A stretch of 7,745 nucleotides of DNA from an uncultured Lachnospiraceae bacterium (GTDB taxonomy: Bacteria > Bacillota > Clostridia > Lachnospirales > Lachnospiraceae): positions 1 through 7,745 of the forward strand of contig CAKRNX010000106.1 of assembly GCA_934371475.1 (NCBI GenBank). Reading direction: 5' to 3'. The translations under genes and the position numbers were made by a program. Below the pieces are notes generated by a model, which saw nothing but the letters and a program-made list of their open reading frames with translations, made no database searches and had not been told where the DNA came from. Shown piece after piece: positions 1 through 5,600 of the stretch (position 1 is the first letter of the stretch; each line of letters opens with the position of its first letter).

Positions 1-882
1 CATCTGCTCTGTCAGCCAAGCTGCCGACGGCGCCCGGCGCAGCATCAGGGACATTCTTGCACACTGGTTGATCATAATCCCTGCCGGACACGGCATACAG
101 TATCCGCATCCGCGGCAGAACTCTCCGGTCAACTCGCTCTGCTCTCTTTCGATAAACGCAGCGGTCTCCTCCGTCATCTCCGGGGTATGATCCATATAGC
201 TCAGCCATTCATCCAGCTCGGATTCTCTCTGGATCCCCCAGATGGGCAGTACATTGTCGTACTGTGTCATGAATGCCATGGCCGCCTCCGAGCGGTTGAT
301 CAGACCACCGGCCAGACCTTTCATCGCAATAAATCCCATGTCAGCTTCTTTACATTTTTCTACCAGTGCCTTTTCCTGTTCCGATGACAGATAGCTGAAC
401 GGATACTGCAATGTCTCATACAGCCCTGATGCCAAAATTTCTTCTGCGATATACAGCTTGTGTGTGGTAATGCCGATATGGCGGATTTTCCCTTCTTCCT
501 TCGCCTTTACCATACATTCATACATACCTGTCCCGTCGCCCGGCCGGAAGCACTGATCCACGCAGTGAAACTGATACAGATCCAGATAATCGGTGCGCAG
601 ATTACGCAGTGTTGTCTCCAGCTGCTCCCAGAATGTCTCCGGATCTTTGGCTGCTGTCTTGGATGCCAAGTATACCTTCTCCCGCATCCCCTCAAAAGCT
701 TCCCCTACCTTTTTTTCACTGTCGCTGTAAGCGCGCGCCGTATCAAAAAACCGCATTCCGCCCTCATATGCCCGACGCAGCAGACAGACTGCCGCCTCAT
801 CGCTGATACGCTGGATCGGCAGCGCACCGAATGCATTCTGTACCACTGTAATCCCTGTTTTTCCAAGTGTAATCTGTTTCAT
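1..882 (-). CDS. Aldo/keto reductase with C-terminal 4Fe-4S-type cysteine cluster (partial, 3' end off the window)
   Basis: The reading frame is open from 882 to the left edge (294 codons seen, no stop), so the C-terminus is missing. The N-terminal part is a NAD(P)H-dependent aldo/keto reductase barrel. It begins with the family-typical LGKTG, and the four catalytic residues are visible as D47 and Y52 (in FFDTARAYSDSE), K75 and H106 (in LYQFH). Near the end is a ferredoxin-like cluster C256-x2-C259-x2-C262-x2-C265-P, plus C274, as in the 'aldo/keto reductase with 4Fe-4S' group common in anaerobes. The substrate cannot be told from sequence; the protein is probably cytosolic. The ATG at 882 is preferred over the in-frame ATG at 891, because GGGAGG (897-892) is about 9 nt from 882 but abuts 891. 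It is transcribed divergently from mntP, with its own promoter at 1006-1035 and a leader of roughly 115 nt. Family assignment is firm; physiological role is unknown. Confidence 0.93.
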   Translation of the reverse strand, partial: MKQITLGKTGITVVQNAFGALPIQRISDEAAVCLLRRAYEGGMRFFDTARAYSDSEKKVGEAFEGMREKVYLASKTAAKDPETFWEQLETTLRNLRTDYLDLYQFHCVDQCFRPGDGTGMYECMVKAKEEGKIRHIGITTHKLYIAEEILASGLYETLQYPFSYLSSEQEKALVEKCKEADMGFIAMKGLAGGLINRSEAAMAFMTQYDNVLPIWGIQRESELDEWLSYMDHTPEMTEETAAFIEREQSELTGEFCRGCGYCMPCPAGIMINQCARMSLMLRRAPSAAWLTEQM

Positions 883-1005
883 AAATTTCATCCTCCCGCA
901 TCATTTACAGCCATTGGACAAATGTCTCACCTGCTGTATTTACCTGATTTTCATATTTTCTTCTTCTGCATTTCTCTGTTTCCTGTCTCAGAGCATGTTT
1001 GAAAA

Positions 1006-1035
1006 ATCATATCACTTTGCCACAGCGCTTGTCAA
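1006..1035 (-). promoter_or_regulatory. Sigma-A promoter of the aldo/keto reductase gene
   Basis: Reading the minus strand, TTGACA (1035-1030) is followed after 18 nt by TATGAT (1011-1006). A TGA just upstream makes an extended -10 (TGATATGAT). Transcription should begin near 999, giving a leader of about 115 nt before the ATG at 882. The -35 continues as TTGACAAGC and the -10 region reads TGATATGAT; both strings also occur in the divergent mntP promoter. Confidence 0.75.
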
Positions 1036-1077
1036 TTCACGCCTGTCGGATATTCATGCAGAAACAGCATAAAAACC

Positions 1078-1247
1078 GTGGACTTACCTGATTTTAGTCA
1101 AGCGGATATTCGCAATCCGCTTTGCTGCTTGTTCATAACCGAATAACTGCTCCAGATACAAGCAAGTCCCCACCCACTGCTCATTGCTTTTCGCAATTAA
1201 AGCAGGGGACTTACTTGCTTCGGTTAAAATAATTGACAAGCAGCTTT
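1078..1247. repeat. Nested inverted-repeat region of unknown role between the divergent promoters
   Basis: Several arms pair in strict nested order around one apex at 1188-1192. From outside in they are GCTGCTTGT (1124-1132) with 1236-1244; TAACCGAA (1136-1143) with 1219-1226; a 13-bp arm 1159-1171 with 1205-1217 (one mismatch); TGCT/AGCA (1178-1181, 1201-1204); and ATTGC/GCAAT (1183-1187, 1193-1197). A separate perfect hairpin, AGCGGAT/ATCCGCT, lies at 1101-1121. GGACTTACYTG occurs twice in direct orientation (1080-1090, 1207-1217). The outer right arm overlaps the -35 box of the mntP promoter. It may be a MITE-like element, a decayed insertion or a regulatory structure. No family is recognised, and most of it lies upstream of the predicted mntP start, so it is not part of that transcript. 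Confidence 0.6.
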
Positions 1248-1261
1248 GTTTCTGATATGAT
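1233..1261 (+). promoter_or_regulatory. Sigma-A promoter of mntP (extended -10)
   Basis: TTGACA (1233-1238) and TATGAT (1256-1261) are separated by 17 nt, with TGA at 1253-1255 giving an extended -10. This is close to the consensus for the vegetative sigma factor. The predicted start near 1268 lies just before the riboswitch, as expected for a leader whose first element is the sensor. The -35 box is inside the right outer arm of the inverted repeat. Confidence 0.85.
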
Positions 1262-1274
1262 AACCAGAATATTT

Positions 1275-1404
1275 CCTGTGAGGGAGTAGCATGCACGTTA
1301 TTCTTTGTCCGCCAGATATTTTATATTGAAAGCAAAGAAGTCTGTGCAGCAAGTCAACATACTGACCAGTCGGTCTGGCTTGCTTTAATTTGCGAGACTC
1401 ATGT
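1275..1404 (+). promoter_or_regulatory. yybP-ykoY family (Mn2+) riboswitch
   Basis: The leader carries the signature parts of this riboswitch class: GGGAGTAGC at 1282-1290, ATACTGACC at 1359-1367 and the closing GCGAGAC at 1392-1398. P1 can form between TGTGAG (1277-1282) and CTCATG (1398-1403, two wobble pairs). A second helix pairs TGCAC (1292-1296) with GTGCA (1344-1348). A third pairs AGCAAG (1348-1353) with CTTGCT (1379-1384), capped by CCAG/CTGG (1366-1369, 1375-1378). Members of this class bind Mn2+ and control Mn exporters; mntP lies directly downstream, which supports the call. The 3' strand of P1 is also the base of the following terminator, so ligand binding should favour read-through (an ON switch). 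The mechanism is inferred from base pairing. Confidence 0.88.
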
Positions 1405-1436
1405 ATAACATTACGCTATACATGGAGTTTTTTTTT
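1398..1436 (+). terminator. Intrinsic terminator of the riboswitch expression platform
   Basis: A perfect 8-bp stem CATGTATA/TATACATG (1400-1407 with 1417-1424) has a 9-nt loop and can extend with CT/AG past a bulged G. It is followed by nine T residues (1428-1436). Its left arm overlaps the P1 3' strand of the riboswitch (CTCATG, 1398-1403), so terminator and folded riboswitch exclude each other. Confidence 0.88.
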
Positions 1437-1600
1437 GCGCAAAATCAGCCCAGACGCTATATTGAGCCGGCCTGATCTGCAGATATCCAACACAGATGCA
1501 GATGCAGACCGAACCGTCTGCCGCTCCCGCCAGAAATGCCGGCGCATTTCCGGATCAATATCTTATTTCATTGTTTATTTATTATGGAGGGGTCACACAT
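1437..1600 (+). other. Long mntP leader after the terminator, no gene seen
   Basis: These 164 nt lie between the riboswitch terminator and the mntP start codon. They hold a perfect 7-bp hairpin GAAATGC-CGGC-GCATTTC at 1533-1550, with no T-run after it, and a short GATGCA tandem near 1496-1508. The strong ribosome binding site GGAGGGG is at 1586-1592. No convincing coding sequence is seen here. Confidence 0.5.
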
Positions 1601-2185
1601 ATGGAATGGAATTTTTTGTTTTTCTTCAACAGCGTTCTTCTGGGCGTGGGACTGGCTATGGACGCTTTTTCTGTCTCAATGGCCAATGCACTGAATGAGC
1701 CGCACATGAAACCGGAACGGATGTGTGCAATTGCCGGCGTATTTGCCGGTTTTCAGGCACTGATGCCAATGACCGGATGGGTCTGTATTCATACGATCGT
1801 GGAATATTTCCAGATGTTCCGCAAACTCACTCCCTGGATTGCCCTGGTTCTGCTGCTCTACATCGGCGGAAACATGGTGCATGAAGGCATTCGCACCAGC
1901 GAGGAGGACGACGAAAAAACACGCCTTGGCTTTGCCGCACTGATGGTGCAGGGCATTGCCACTTCGATTGATGCCCTGTCTGTAGGATTTACCATCGCAG
2001 AATATGACTGGCTTACGGCGCTTGTCTGTTCTCTGATCATCGCCACCGTTACATTCTTTGTCTGTATGGGCGGTCTGATGATCGGCAAAAAATTTGGAAC
2101 CAAACTTTCCGGCAGAGCTTCTATCCTCGGCGGATCAATCCTGATCGTGATTGGATTGGAAATTTTCATTACCGGCATTTTTTAG
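1601..2185 (+). CDS. mntP: Manganese efflux pump MntP
   Basis: A 194-residue membrane protein of the MntP (DUF204/YebN) family, which exports Mn2+ across the cytoplasmic membrane to prevent manganese toxicity. The two internally repeated motifs are clear: GLAMDAFSVS with D21 and GIATSIDALSVG with D124. These acidic residues lie in membrane helices and are conserved in the family. The sequence shows about six hydrophobic segments and a charged central cytoplasmic-type loop near residues 98-108 (EEDDEK). Length matches the family (about 185-195). The start at 1601 follows GGAGGGG (1586-1592) by 8 nt; an in-frame ATG at 1496 would put the ribosome binding site inside the gene. Its upstream Mn2+ riboswitch explains regulation. 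A copy of a 50-bp palindromic repeat starts 7 nt after the stop codon. Confidence 0.95.
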   Translation: MEWNFLFFFNSVLLGVGLAMDAFSVSMANALNEPHMKPERMCAIAGVFAGFQALMPMTGWVCIHTIVEYFQMFRKLTPWIALVLLLYIGGNMVHEGIRTSEEDDEKTRLGFAALMVQGIATSIDALSVGFTIAEYDWLTALVCSLIIATVTFFVCMGGLMIGKKFGTKLSGRASILGGSILIVIGLEIFITGIF

Positions 2186-2191
2186 TTTTTA

Positions 2192-2241
2192 TTCAGGAAT
2201 ACCCCGGCATTCTTACTGCGAAGTGGAAATCATCTCACATC
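2192..2241 (+). repeat. Palindromic intergenic repeat, copy 1
   Basis: This 50-bp stretch matches 5340-5389 at 43 of 50 positions, and all seven differences are transitions. Two hairpins are recognisable (around CCCG, and GAAGTG with CATCTC), but each has an A-C mismatch where copy 2 pairs perfectly, so this copy seems decayed. It lies directly after mntP and could shape the 3' end of its message, although no T-run follows. Confidence 0.7.
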
Positions 2242-2263
2242 AGGAATTTTCTGGCTTTTCATG

Positions 2264-2292
2264 GTGACATTTTTTTATCAATCTGGTATACT
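2264..2292 (+). promoter_or_regulatory. Promoter of the LytTR-PAS regulator gene
   Basis: GTGACA (2264-2269) and TATACT (2287-2292) are 17 nt apart, with TG at 2284-2285 making an extended -10. The start should lie near 2299, about 55 nt before the chosen ATG. This gives the regulator a transcript separate from mntP and excludes the in-frame ATG at 2261 as its start. Confidence 0.65.
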
Positions 2293-2353
2293 TTTTTGTG
2301 GCAACACGTTTCACAAGTTTTACTTCTTTACCCGAAATGGAGGAAATGTATCC

Positions 2354-3112
2354 ATGGATGAAAAAATCATGAAATTTTTTAACCGAAACAACATTGAGAT
2401 CCGCGACATCAAGTATTTGGCCAGGGAACAGAGCAAAACCTGCATCTATCTGATTGATGGCAGAGTTGTGCGTACTTACATTCCCACAAAGGATTTTTAC
2501 GCTGTGCTTGCTTCCAGCAATTTTCTGAACATCAACAAGGGAGTTGTCGTCTCCAGAAGCCAGATTGATCACATCGCCAACAGCTGCTACTACATGATAG
2601 ACGGAGCTGTATTCGAGGGCAGAAAACGAACTGCCGCGGCTCACAAAGCACTCAACAAAGAACTTCACCAGTATCAGGTGGATACGCCGACCCCGGATAT
2701 GATCCGGGAACGCTTTTCCGTTCTCGACAATATGCCCGAAGCCTTCTGTGTGCTCGAAATTGTATTCAGCAGGGACGGTTCCGGAATGGATTTTGTCTTT
2801 CGGTATTGCAACCAGCAGATGGCCAATCTGGAACACCGCACTCTCGAAGAGATGCTGGATCACTCTTTTTCCGAAGTAATTCACGACAGTGCTCAGCGAT
2901 GGCTTGTGGCCTATGCGGATGTCGCTACCACCGGCAACTGCCGTTTCCTGCGTGATTACAGCCCGGATATTGACAAAGAGCTTTATATTACCTGTTTTCA
3001 GCCCGCCGAAGGCTTCTGCGCCTGTCTGATTACACCTGTAAAAGGTTTTGAACAGAAATTCATGTCACCCGCTGAGTTTTTAGGCGAAGTTTCACAGGAA
3101 TACCGGTTCTGA
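2354..3112 (+). CDS. LytTR DNA-binding protein with C-terminal PAS domain
   Basis: A 252-residue soluble protein. Residues about 8-105 resemble a LytTR DNA-binding domain: a beta-rich stretch, then FLNINKGVVVSRSQIDHI (57-74) and YYMIDGAVFEGRKRTAAA (79-96), which correspond to the typical 'F-x-R-h-x-S-x-h-V-N-x-x-x-I' and '...G-x-x-h-P-V-S-R' parts. Residues about 119-230 look like a PAS sensor domain (FSVLDNMPEAFCVLEIVF, then FRYCNQQMANLE and an EEMLDHSFSEVI helix). No receiver domain or membrane segment is seen, and no histidine kinase gene is adjacent, so it is probably a one-component regulator sensing a small ligand or protein through PAS. The ATG at 2354 follows GGAGG (2339-2343) by 10 nt. 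Targets and ligand are unknown; mntP and the gene itself are candidates by position only. The LytTR call is fairly firm, PAS somewhat less. Confidence 0.83.
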   Translation: MDEKIMKFFNRNNIEIRDIKYLAREQSKTCIYLIDGRVVRTYIPTKDFYAVLASSNFLNINKGVVVSRSQIDHIANSCYYMIDGAVFEGRKRTAAAHKALNKELHQYQVDTPTPDMIRERFSVLDNMPEAFCVLEIVFSRDGSGMDFVFRYCNQQMANLEHRTLEEMLDHSFSEVIHDSAQRWLVAYADVATTGNCRFLRDYSPDIDKELYITCFQPAEGFCACLITPVKGFEQKFMSPAEFLGEVSQEYRF

Positions 3113-3208
3113 TTTTACAGAATCTGATTTCTGGTCTGGGAAAATTGTACGAGAGTGAGACACATAACAATCCGTATCATCTGATATTAAAACAGAAGAA
3201 CATACCAC

Positions 3209-3265
3209 AAAAAGGGCTGCTGCTCCATTAGATACACAACCATCTATGGAGCGGCAGCCCTTTTC
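3209..3265. terminator. Bidirectional intrinsic terminator between converging genes
   Basis: A 14-bp stem (3214-3227 with 3247-3260, one T-G pair) is extended inward by TAGAT/ATCTA (3229-3233, 3242-3246). On the outside AAAA and TTTT flank it, so a T-run follows the stem on each strand (TTTTCTTTT for plus, TTTTT for minus). It ends the LytTR-PAS transcript from the left and the hydrolase transcript from the right; the hydrolase stop codon is at 3270. Confidence 0.92.
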
Positions 3266-3269
3266 TTTT

Positions 3270-4112
3270 CTAAAATTTCATCATCAACCCTACATGCAGC
3301 TGATGCAGATTTTCCCCCAGTTCTTTTTTCATAATCTCATAAGCCCTCTCCCCGGTACAGTGCCCGGTGCATACGTAAGCAATGCCGGTTTTTCTGATCT
3401 CTTCTGCCAGCGCCCGTATTTCCCCCTCCGTCTTGTTAAACAGATGAAATCCTCCTATCAGACCATATACCTTTTTGTCCGGAAATGTTGCCGCTACTTC
3501 ATTAATAATATTGGCGGCTCCTCCATGGGAACAACTGTTAAAAATCACCAGCCCTCTCTCCGTCTCGAACACAAGGCTTTGCTCATGGGCAAAGTTATCC
3601 GGTCTCCATCCATTTTCCGTCCGAAGATCCATCTTTTCTCTTCTGCCAATCTGCTCCAGGCCCGGTGTCTTATGAGGGATCAGCCACACGCCAGAATAAA
3701 GTTTGTAATCTCCCTCCACATAATAAATTCTCTGACTATACTCCTGCAGCACATGTCTTGGTATCCCGATATACTTATGAAATATCCATTTTTTCGCATA
3801 ACAGTTTTCCGCAGTTTCTTTCCTCACATAAAATCCGGCATGATCATTGCAGGCGAAAAAGATTTTCATTCCGTCCGCATGATCATAATGAGCGTGGGAA
3901 AGCACAGCGCAGTCAATCTTTTTCATCGGCAGCTTCATTTTCCTTGCATTTTTCAGAAATAATCCGGAAGCGCCTGTATCCAGAAGAAGTCTGCGATCGC
4001 CATATTTGATATAAATGCTCAGTCCCCACTCTCCGGTCAGTCCCTGATGACCGATATTGTCAACCAGCACCACCGCCTTTAGCTGCGGCACCTTTGTTTC
4101 TGATAAACTCAT
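3270..4112 (-). CDS. MBL-fold metallo-hydrolase (COG1237-like)
   Basis: A 280-residue metallo-beta-lactamase-fold protein with no signal peptide, so probably cytosolic. The metal-binding signature HAHYDHADG gives H73, H75, D77 and H78. Further candidate ligands are H196 in SCSHGG and H223 in GGFHL. The early LLLDTGAS (42-49) is the usual beta-strand pair of the fold, and a late CTGHCTG segment is also present. The overall pattern (GLS near residue 30, SLVFETERGLVIFNSCSHGG) fits the COG1237 group that includes the archaeal ribofuranosyl-aminobenzene 5'-phosphate synthase-like proteins; the substrate in bacteria is unclear. The ATG at 4112 is chosen because AAGGAG (4125-4120) lies 7 nt upstream; an in-frame ATG at 4136 would include that site. 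It follows the metallophosphatase by 58 nt on the same strand with no promoter seen, so the two are probably co-transcribed. Confidence 0.88.
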   Translation of the reverse strand: MSLSETKVPQLKAVVLVDNIGHQGLTGEWGLSIYIKYGDRRLLLDTGASGLFLKNARKMKLPMKKIDCAVLSHAHYDHADGMKIFFACNDHAGFYVRKETAENCYAKKWIFHKYIGIPRHVLQEYSQRIYYVEGDYKLYSGVWLIPHKTPGLEQIGRREKMDLRTENGWRPDNFAHEQSLVFETERGLVIFNSCSHGGAANIINEVAATFPDKKVYGLIGGFHLFNKTEGEIRALAEEIRKTGIAYVCTGHCTGERAYEIMKKELGENLHQLHVGLMMKF

Positions 4113-4130
4113 ACTGTCACTCCTTATTTC

Positions 4131-4142
4131 TGCCATATGGCA
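4131..4142. repeat. 12-bp perfect palindrome between two co-directional genes
   Basis: TGCCATATGGCA reads the same on both strands. It sits 19 nt upstream of the hydrolase start codon, in the 58-nt gap after the metallophosphatase stop. It could be an operator half-site pair or chance; no second copy was noticed. Confidence 0.3.
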
Positions 4143-4170
4143 TTCTGCTATACCCGGAGGATATCTCCTT

Positions 4171-5325
4171 TTATTTTCCCTCTATCTCCACGATCACATA
4201 CTCCGATCTGCAGCCTGTTTTGAACTTGATGGCCCAGTCAGAGATACCGGAAGTCACGATAAAGTTCGTATTATCTCTTTTTTCATATCCGTATACCCGG
4301 TCGTCCGGTGTTATACGGGTATGATTTTCAATCGTCATAAGCGGAAAAAGCTGTCCGCCATGCGTATGACCCGAGAGGACCAGATCCACTCCCGCCTCTG
4401 CCTGTGCGGCGTAATCCTGCGGCTGATGATCCAGCACAATAGAAAATTTGTCCGGATCGAGTCCTCTTACCAGCTCATCCATTGCCTTGCGTCCACCGGA
4501 ATATTCTGCGGATTTGTCCTGTCTTCCGATTACATAAAAACGGTCATCAATCAGCTCCGCATCATCCTGCATCACATGGACTCCGTTTTTCTCCAGCTCC
4601 GCTACCAGATCATTGCCGTCATATCCACGGTATTCCGGAGGATAATATCCTTTGTCATGGTTTCCGAACACATAGTAAACGCCGTATGTCGTCTTTATCT
4701 CTCCCAGCGCTTCACAGCAACGGATCATATCCTCTTTTGTTGTATCATCATCCACAAAATCTCCCGCAATCAGCAGTACATCCGGGTTCTGCGCCTCAAT
4801 CTCTTTCACATGCTGTACAAACCCTTCCCCGTGAAATGTCGTCCCAATATGGGAATCTGAAAACATAGCCACACGCAGACTTCCTACCTTTTTATCTGTC
4901 TGCACCTGATAATCAGTCTTCCACACATGATGCGCCTGATACCAGCCCACTCCCAGATATGCCACAGTAAAGACAATCGCAGCGATCCCCGCATAATATC
5001 TGTCAAAAGATTTTTTCCGGCATTTTCTGATCAGCGCAAAAATTCCATCGCAGATCAGCCAGAATACAATCAGATGCAGTACGCAAACGACCGCGTTCAT
5101 GGATCCCCAGGCCATCCAGAGCACCGCGGTTCCCGCAACCACAACCGCCAGGCAGAGTACCTGCCGGATTCTTCTCTCTTTCGCAATCCTTCCAAATAAA
5201 TCAAATTTTCCAATCCGCCCTGCCAAATACAGGATGCCGACAAATGTAGCCACAAACAGAACAAGCATTAGTATCATCCACATGTAAATTGTGATCAGTC
5301 CCCTCTTTCCTCCATATCTAGACAT
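4171..5325 (-). CDS. Membrane-anchored metallophosphoesterase (YkuE/YaeI-like)
   Basis: A 384-residue protein. The first 130 residues hold about four hydrophobic segments (near 15-35, 57-73, 77-98 and 111-129). The rest is a calcineurin-like phosphoesterase with the full dinuclear metal set: D157 and H159 (FSDSHIG), D189 (AGDFVDD), N222-H223 (FGNHD), H300 (LDHQP) and H320/H322 (SGHTHGGQ). Relatives are membrane-associated phosphoesterases, some acting on lipids such as UDP-diacylglucosamine or on envelope components; the substrate here is not known. The catalytic domain most likely follows the last helix outside the membrane. The start is uncertain: ATG 5325 is used, but GTG 5334 and ATG 5283 are in frame and none has a well-spaced ribosome binding site (GGAGG at 5313-5309 lies inside the reading frame). 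A promoter is seen at 5411-5440. It is probably co-transcribed with the MBL-fold gene downstream. Confidence 0.9.
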   Translation of the reverse strand: MSRYGGKRGLITIYMWMILMLVLFVATFVGILYLAGRIGKFDLFGRIAKERRIRQVLCLAVVVAGTAVLWMAWGSMNAVVCVLHLIVFWLICDGIFALIRKCRKKSFDRYYAGIAAIVFTVAYLGVGWYQAHHVWKTDYQVQTDKKVGSLRVAMFSDSHIGTTFHGEGFVQHVKEIEAQNPDVLLIAGDFVDDDTTKEDMIRCCEALGEIKTTYGVYYVFGNHDKGYYPPEYRGYDGNDLVAELEKNGVHVMQDDAELIDDRFYVIGRQDKSAEYSGGRKAMDELVRGLDPDKFSIVLDHQPQDYAAQAEAGVDLVLSGHTHGGQLFPLMTIENHTRITPDDRVYGYEKRDNTNFIVTSGISDWAIKFKTGCRSEYVIVEIEGK

Positions 5326-5339
5326 TCTCTGCACTTAGC

Positions 5340-5389
5340 TTCAGGAATGCCCCGGCATTCTTGCTGCGAGGTGGGAGTCACCTCATATC
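5340..5389 (+). repeat. Palindromic intergenic repeat, copy 2
   Basis: This is the intact-looking copy of the repeat found at 2192-2241 (43 of 50 identical, transitions only). It forms two hairpins: AGGAATGC-CCCG-GCATTCTT (5343-5362, one G-T pair) and GAGGTG-GGAGT-CACCTC (5368-5384, perfect). It lies in the leader of the metallophosphatase gene, between its promoter and its start codon, so it would be transcribed as the complementary strand. A REP-like family of the genome is the likely explanation. Confidence 0.7.
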
Positions 5390-5410
5390 TGATGTTTAAG
5401 TACTTTTATC

Positions 5411-5440
5411 ATTATATATGAAAAACCGTTTTTTATACAA
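5411..5440 (-). promoter_or_regulatory. Probable promoter of the metallophosphatase-hydrolase unit
   Basis: On the minus strand, TTGTAT (5440-5435) is followed after 18 nt by a perfect TATAAT (5416-5411). The start should be near 5404, so the leader would contain the palindromic repeat at 5340-5389. The -35 box is weaker than in the other promoters here. Confidence 0.55.
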
Positions 5441-5467
5441 GGGTGAAAATGTGCATCCAGCCGAAGA

Positions 5468-5508
5468 CTTTTTATTTCACAGGACACAATTTTCTGTGAA
5501 ATAAAAAG
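5468..5508. repeat. Perfect 15-bp AT-rich hairpin after the anti-sigma gene
   Basis: The arm at 5468-5482 (CTTTTTATTTCACAG) is exactly complementary to 5494-5508, around an 11-nt loop. The outer ends are A/T blocks but no T-run follows the 3' arm in either direction, so it is not a standard terminator by itself. It may stabilise the 3' end of the sigma/anti-sigma message or block entry of RNA polymerase. Confidence 0.65.
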
Positions 5509-5534
5509 GCAGACACATTTTTCCTGCATCTGCC
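5498..5534 (-). terminator. Intrinsic terminator of the sigma/anti-sigma unit
   Basis: Reading the minus strand, GGCAGA (5534-5529) pairs with TCTGCC (5513-5508) across a 15-nt loop. TTTTTATTT follows at once. It lies about 65 nt after the anti-sigma stop codon. Its T-run doubles as an arm of the neighbouring 15-bp hairpin. Confidence 0.65.
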
Positions 5535-5600
5535 AGACTTTTTGTTTATTCTGCTTCTTATTCCCACATTTCTTTTGCAAGATTAGAGTATGCAAAAAAT

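Noticed and set aside
460..1002. Plus-strand reading frame of 180 codons
   Set aside because: It lies opposite the aldo/keto reductase, whose catalytic and cysteine motifs are unmistakable on the minus strand.
1084..1296. Minus-strand reading frame of 70 codons in the intergenic region
   Set aside because: It runs through the riboswitch start, the mntP promoter and the inverted repeat, has no ribosome binding site, and matches no family I know. It could be a decayed fragment of a repeated element, but the sequence alone does not show it.
1533..1550. Hairpin in the mntP leader as a second terminator
   Set aside because: No T-run follows the stem.
2261..2353. Upstream ATG start that would add 31 residues to the LytTR-PAS protein
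   Set aside because: It overlaps the promoter -35 region and lacks a ribosome binding site, while GGAGG is well placed before ATG 2354.
2240..2884. Minus-strand reading frame of 214 codons
   Set aside because: It is antisense to the LytTR-PAS gene, has no ribosome binding site and overlaps that gene's promoter.
4057..4860. Plus-strand reading frame of 267 codons
   Set aside because: It is antisense to the metallophosphatase and MBL-fold genes, which carry complete metal-binding motifs.
5383..5595. Minus-strand reading frame of 70 codons after the anti-sigma gene
   Set aside because: It spans the terminator, the 15-bp hairpin and a promoter, and its start has no ribosome binding site.
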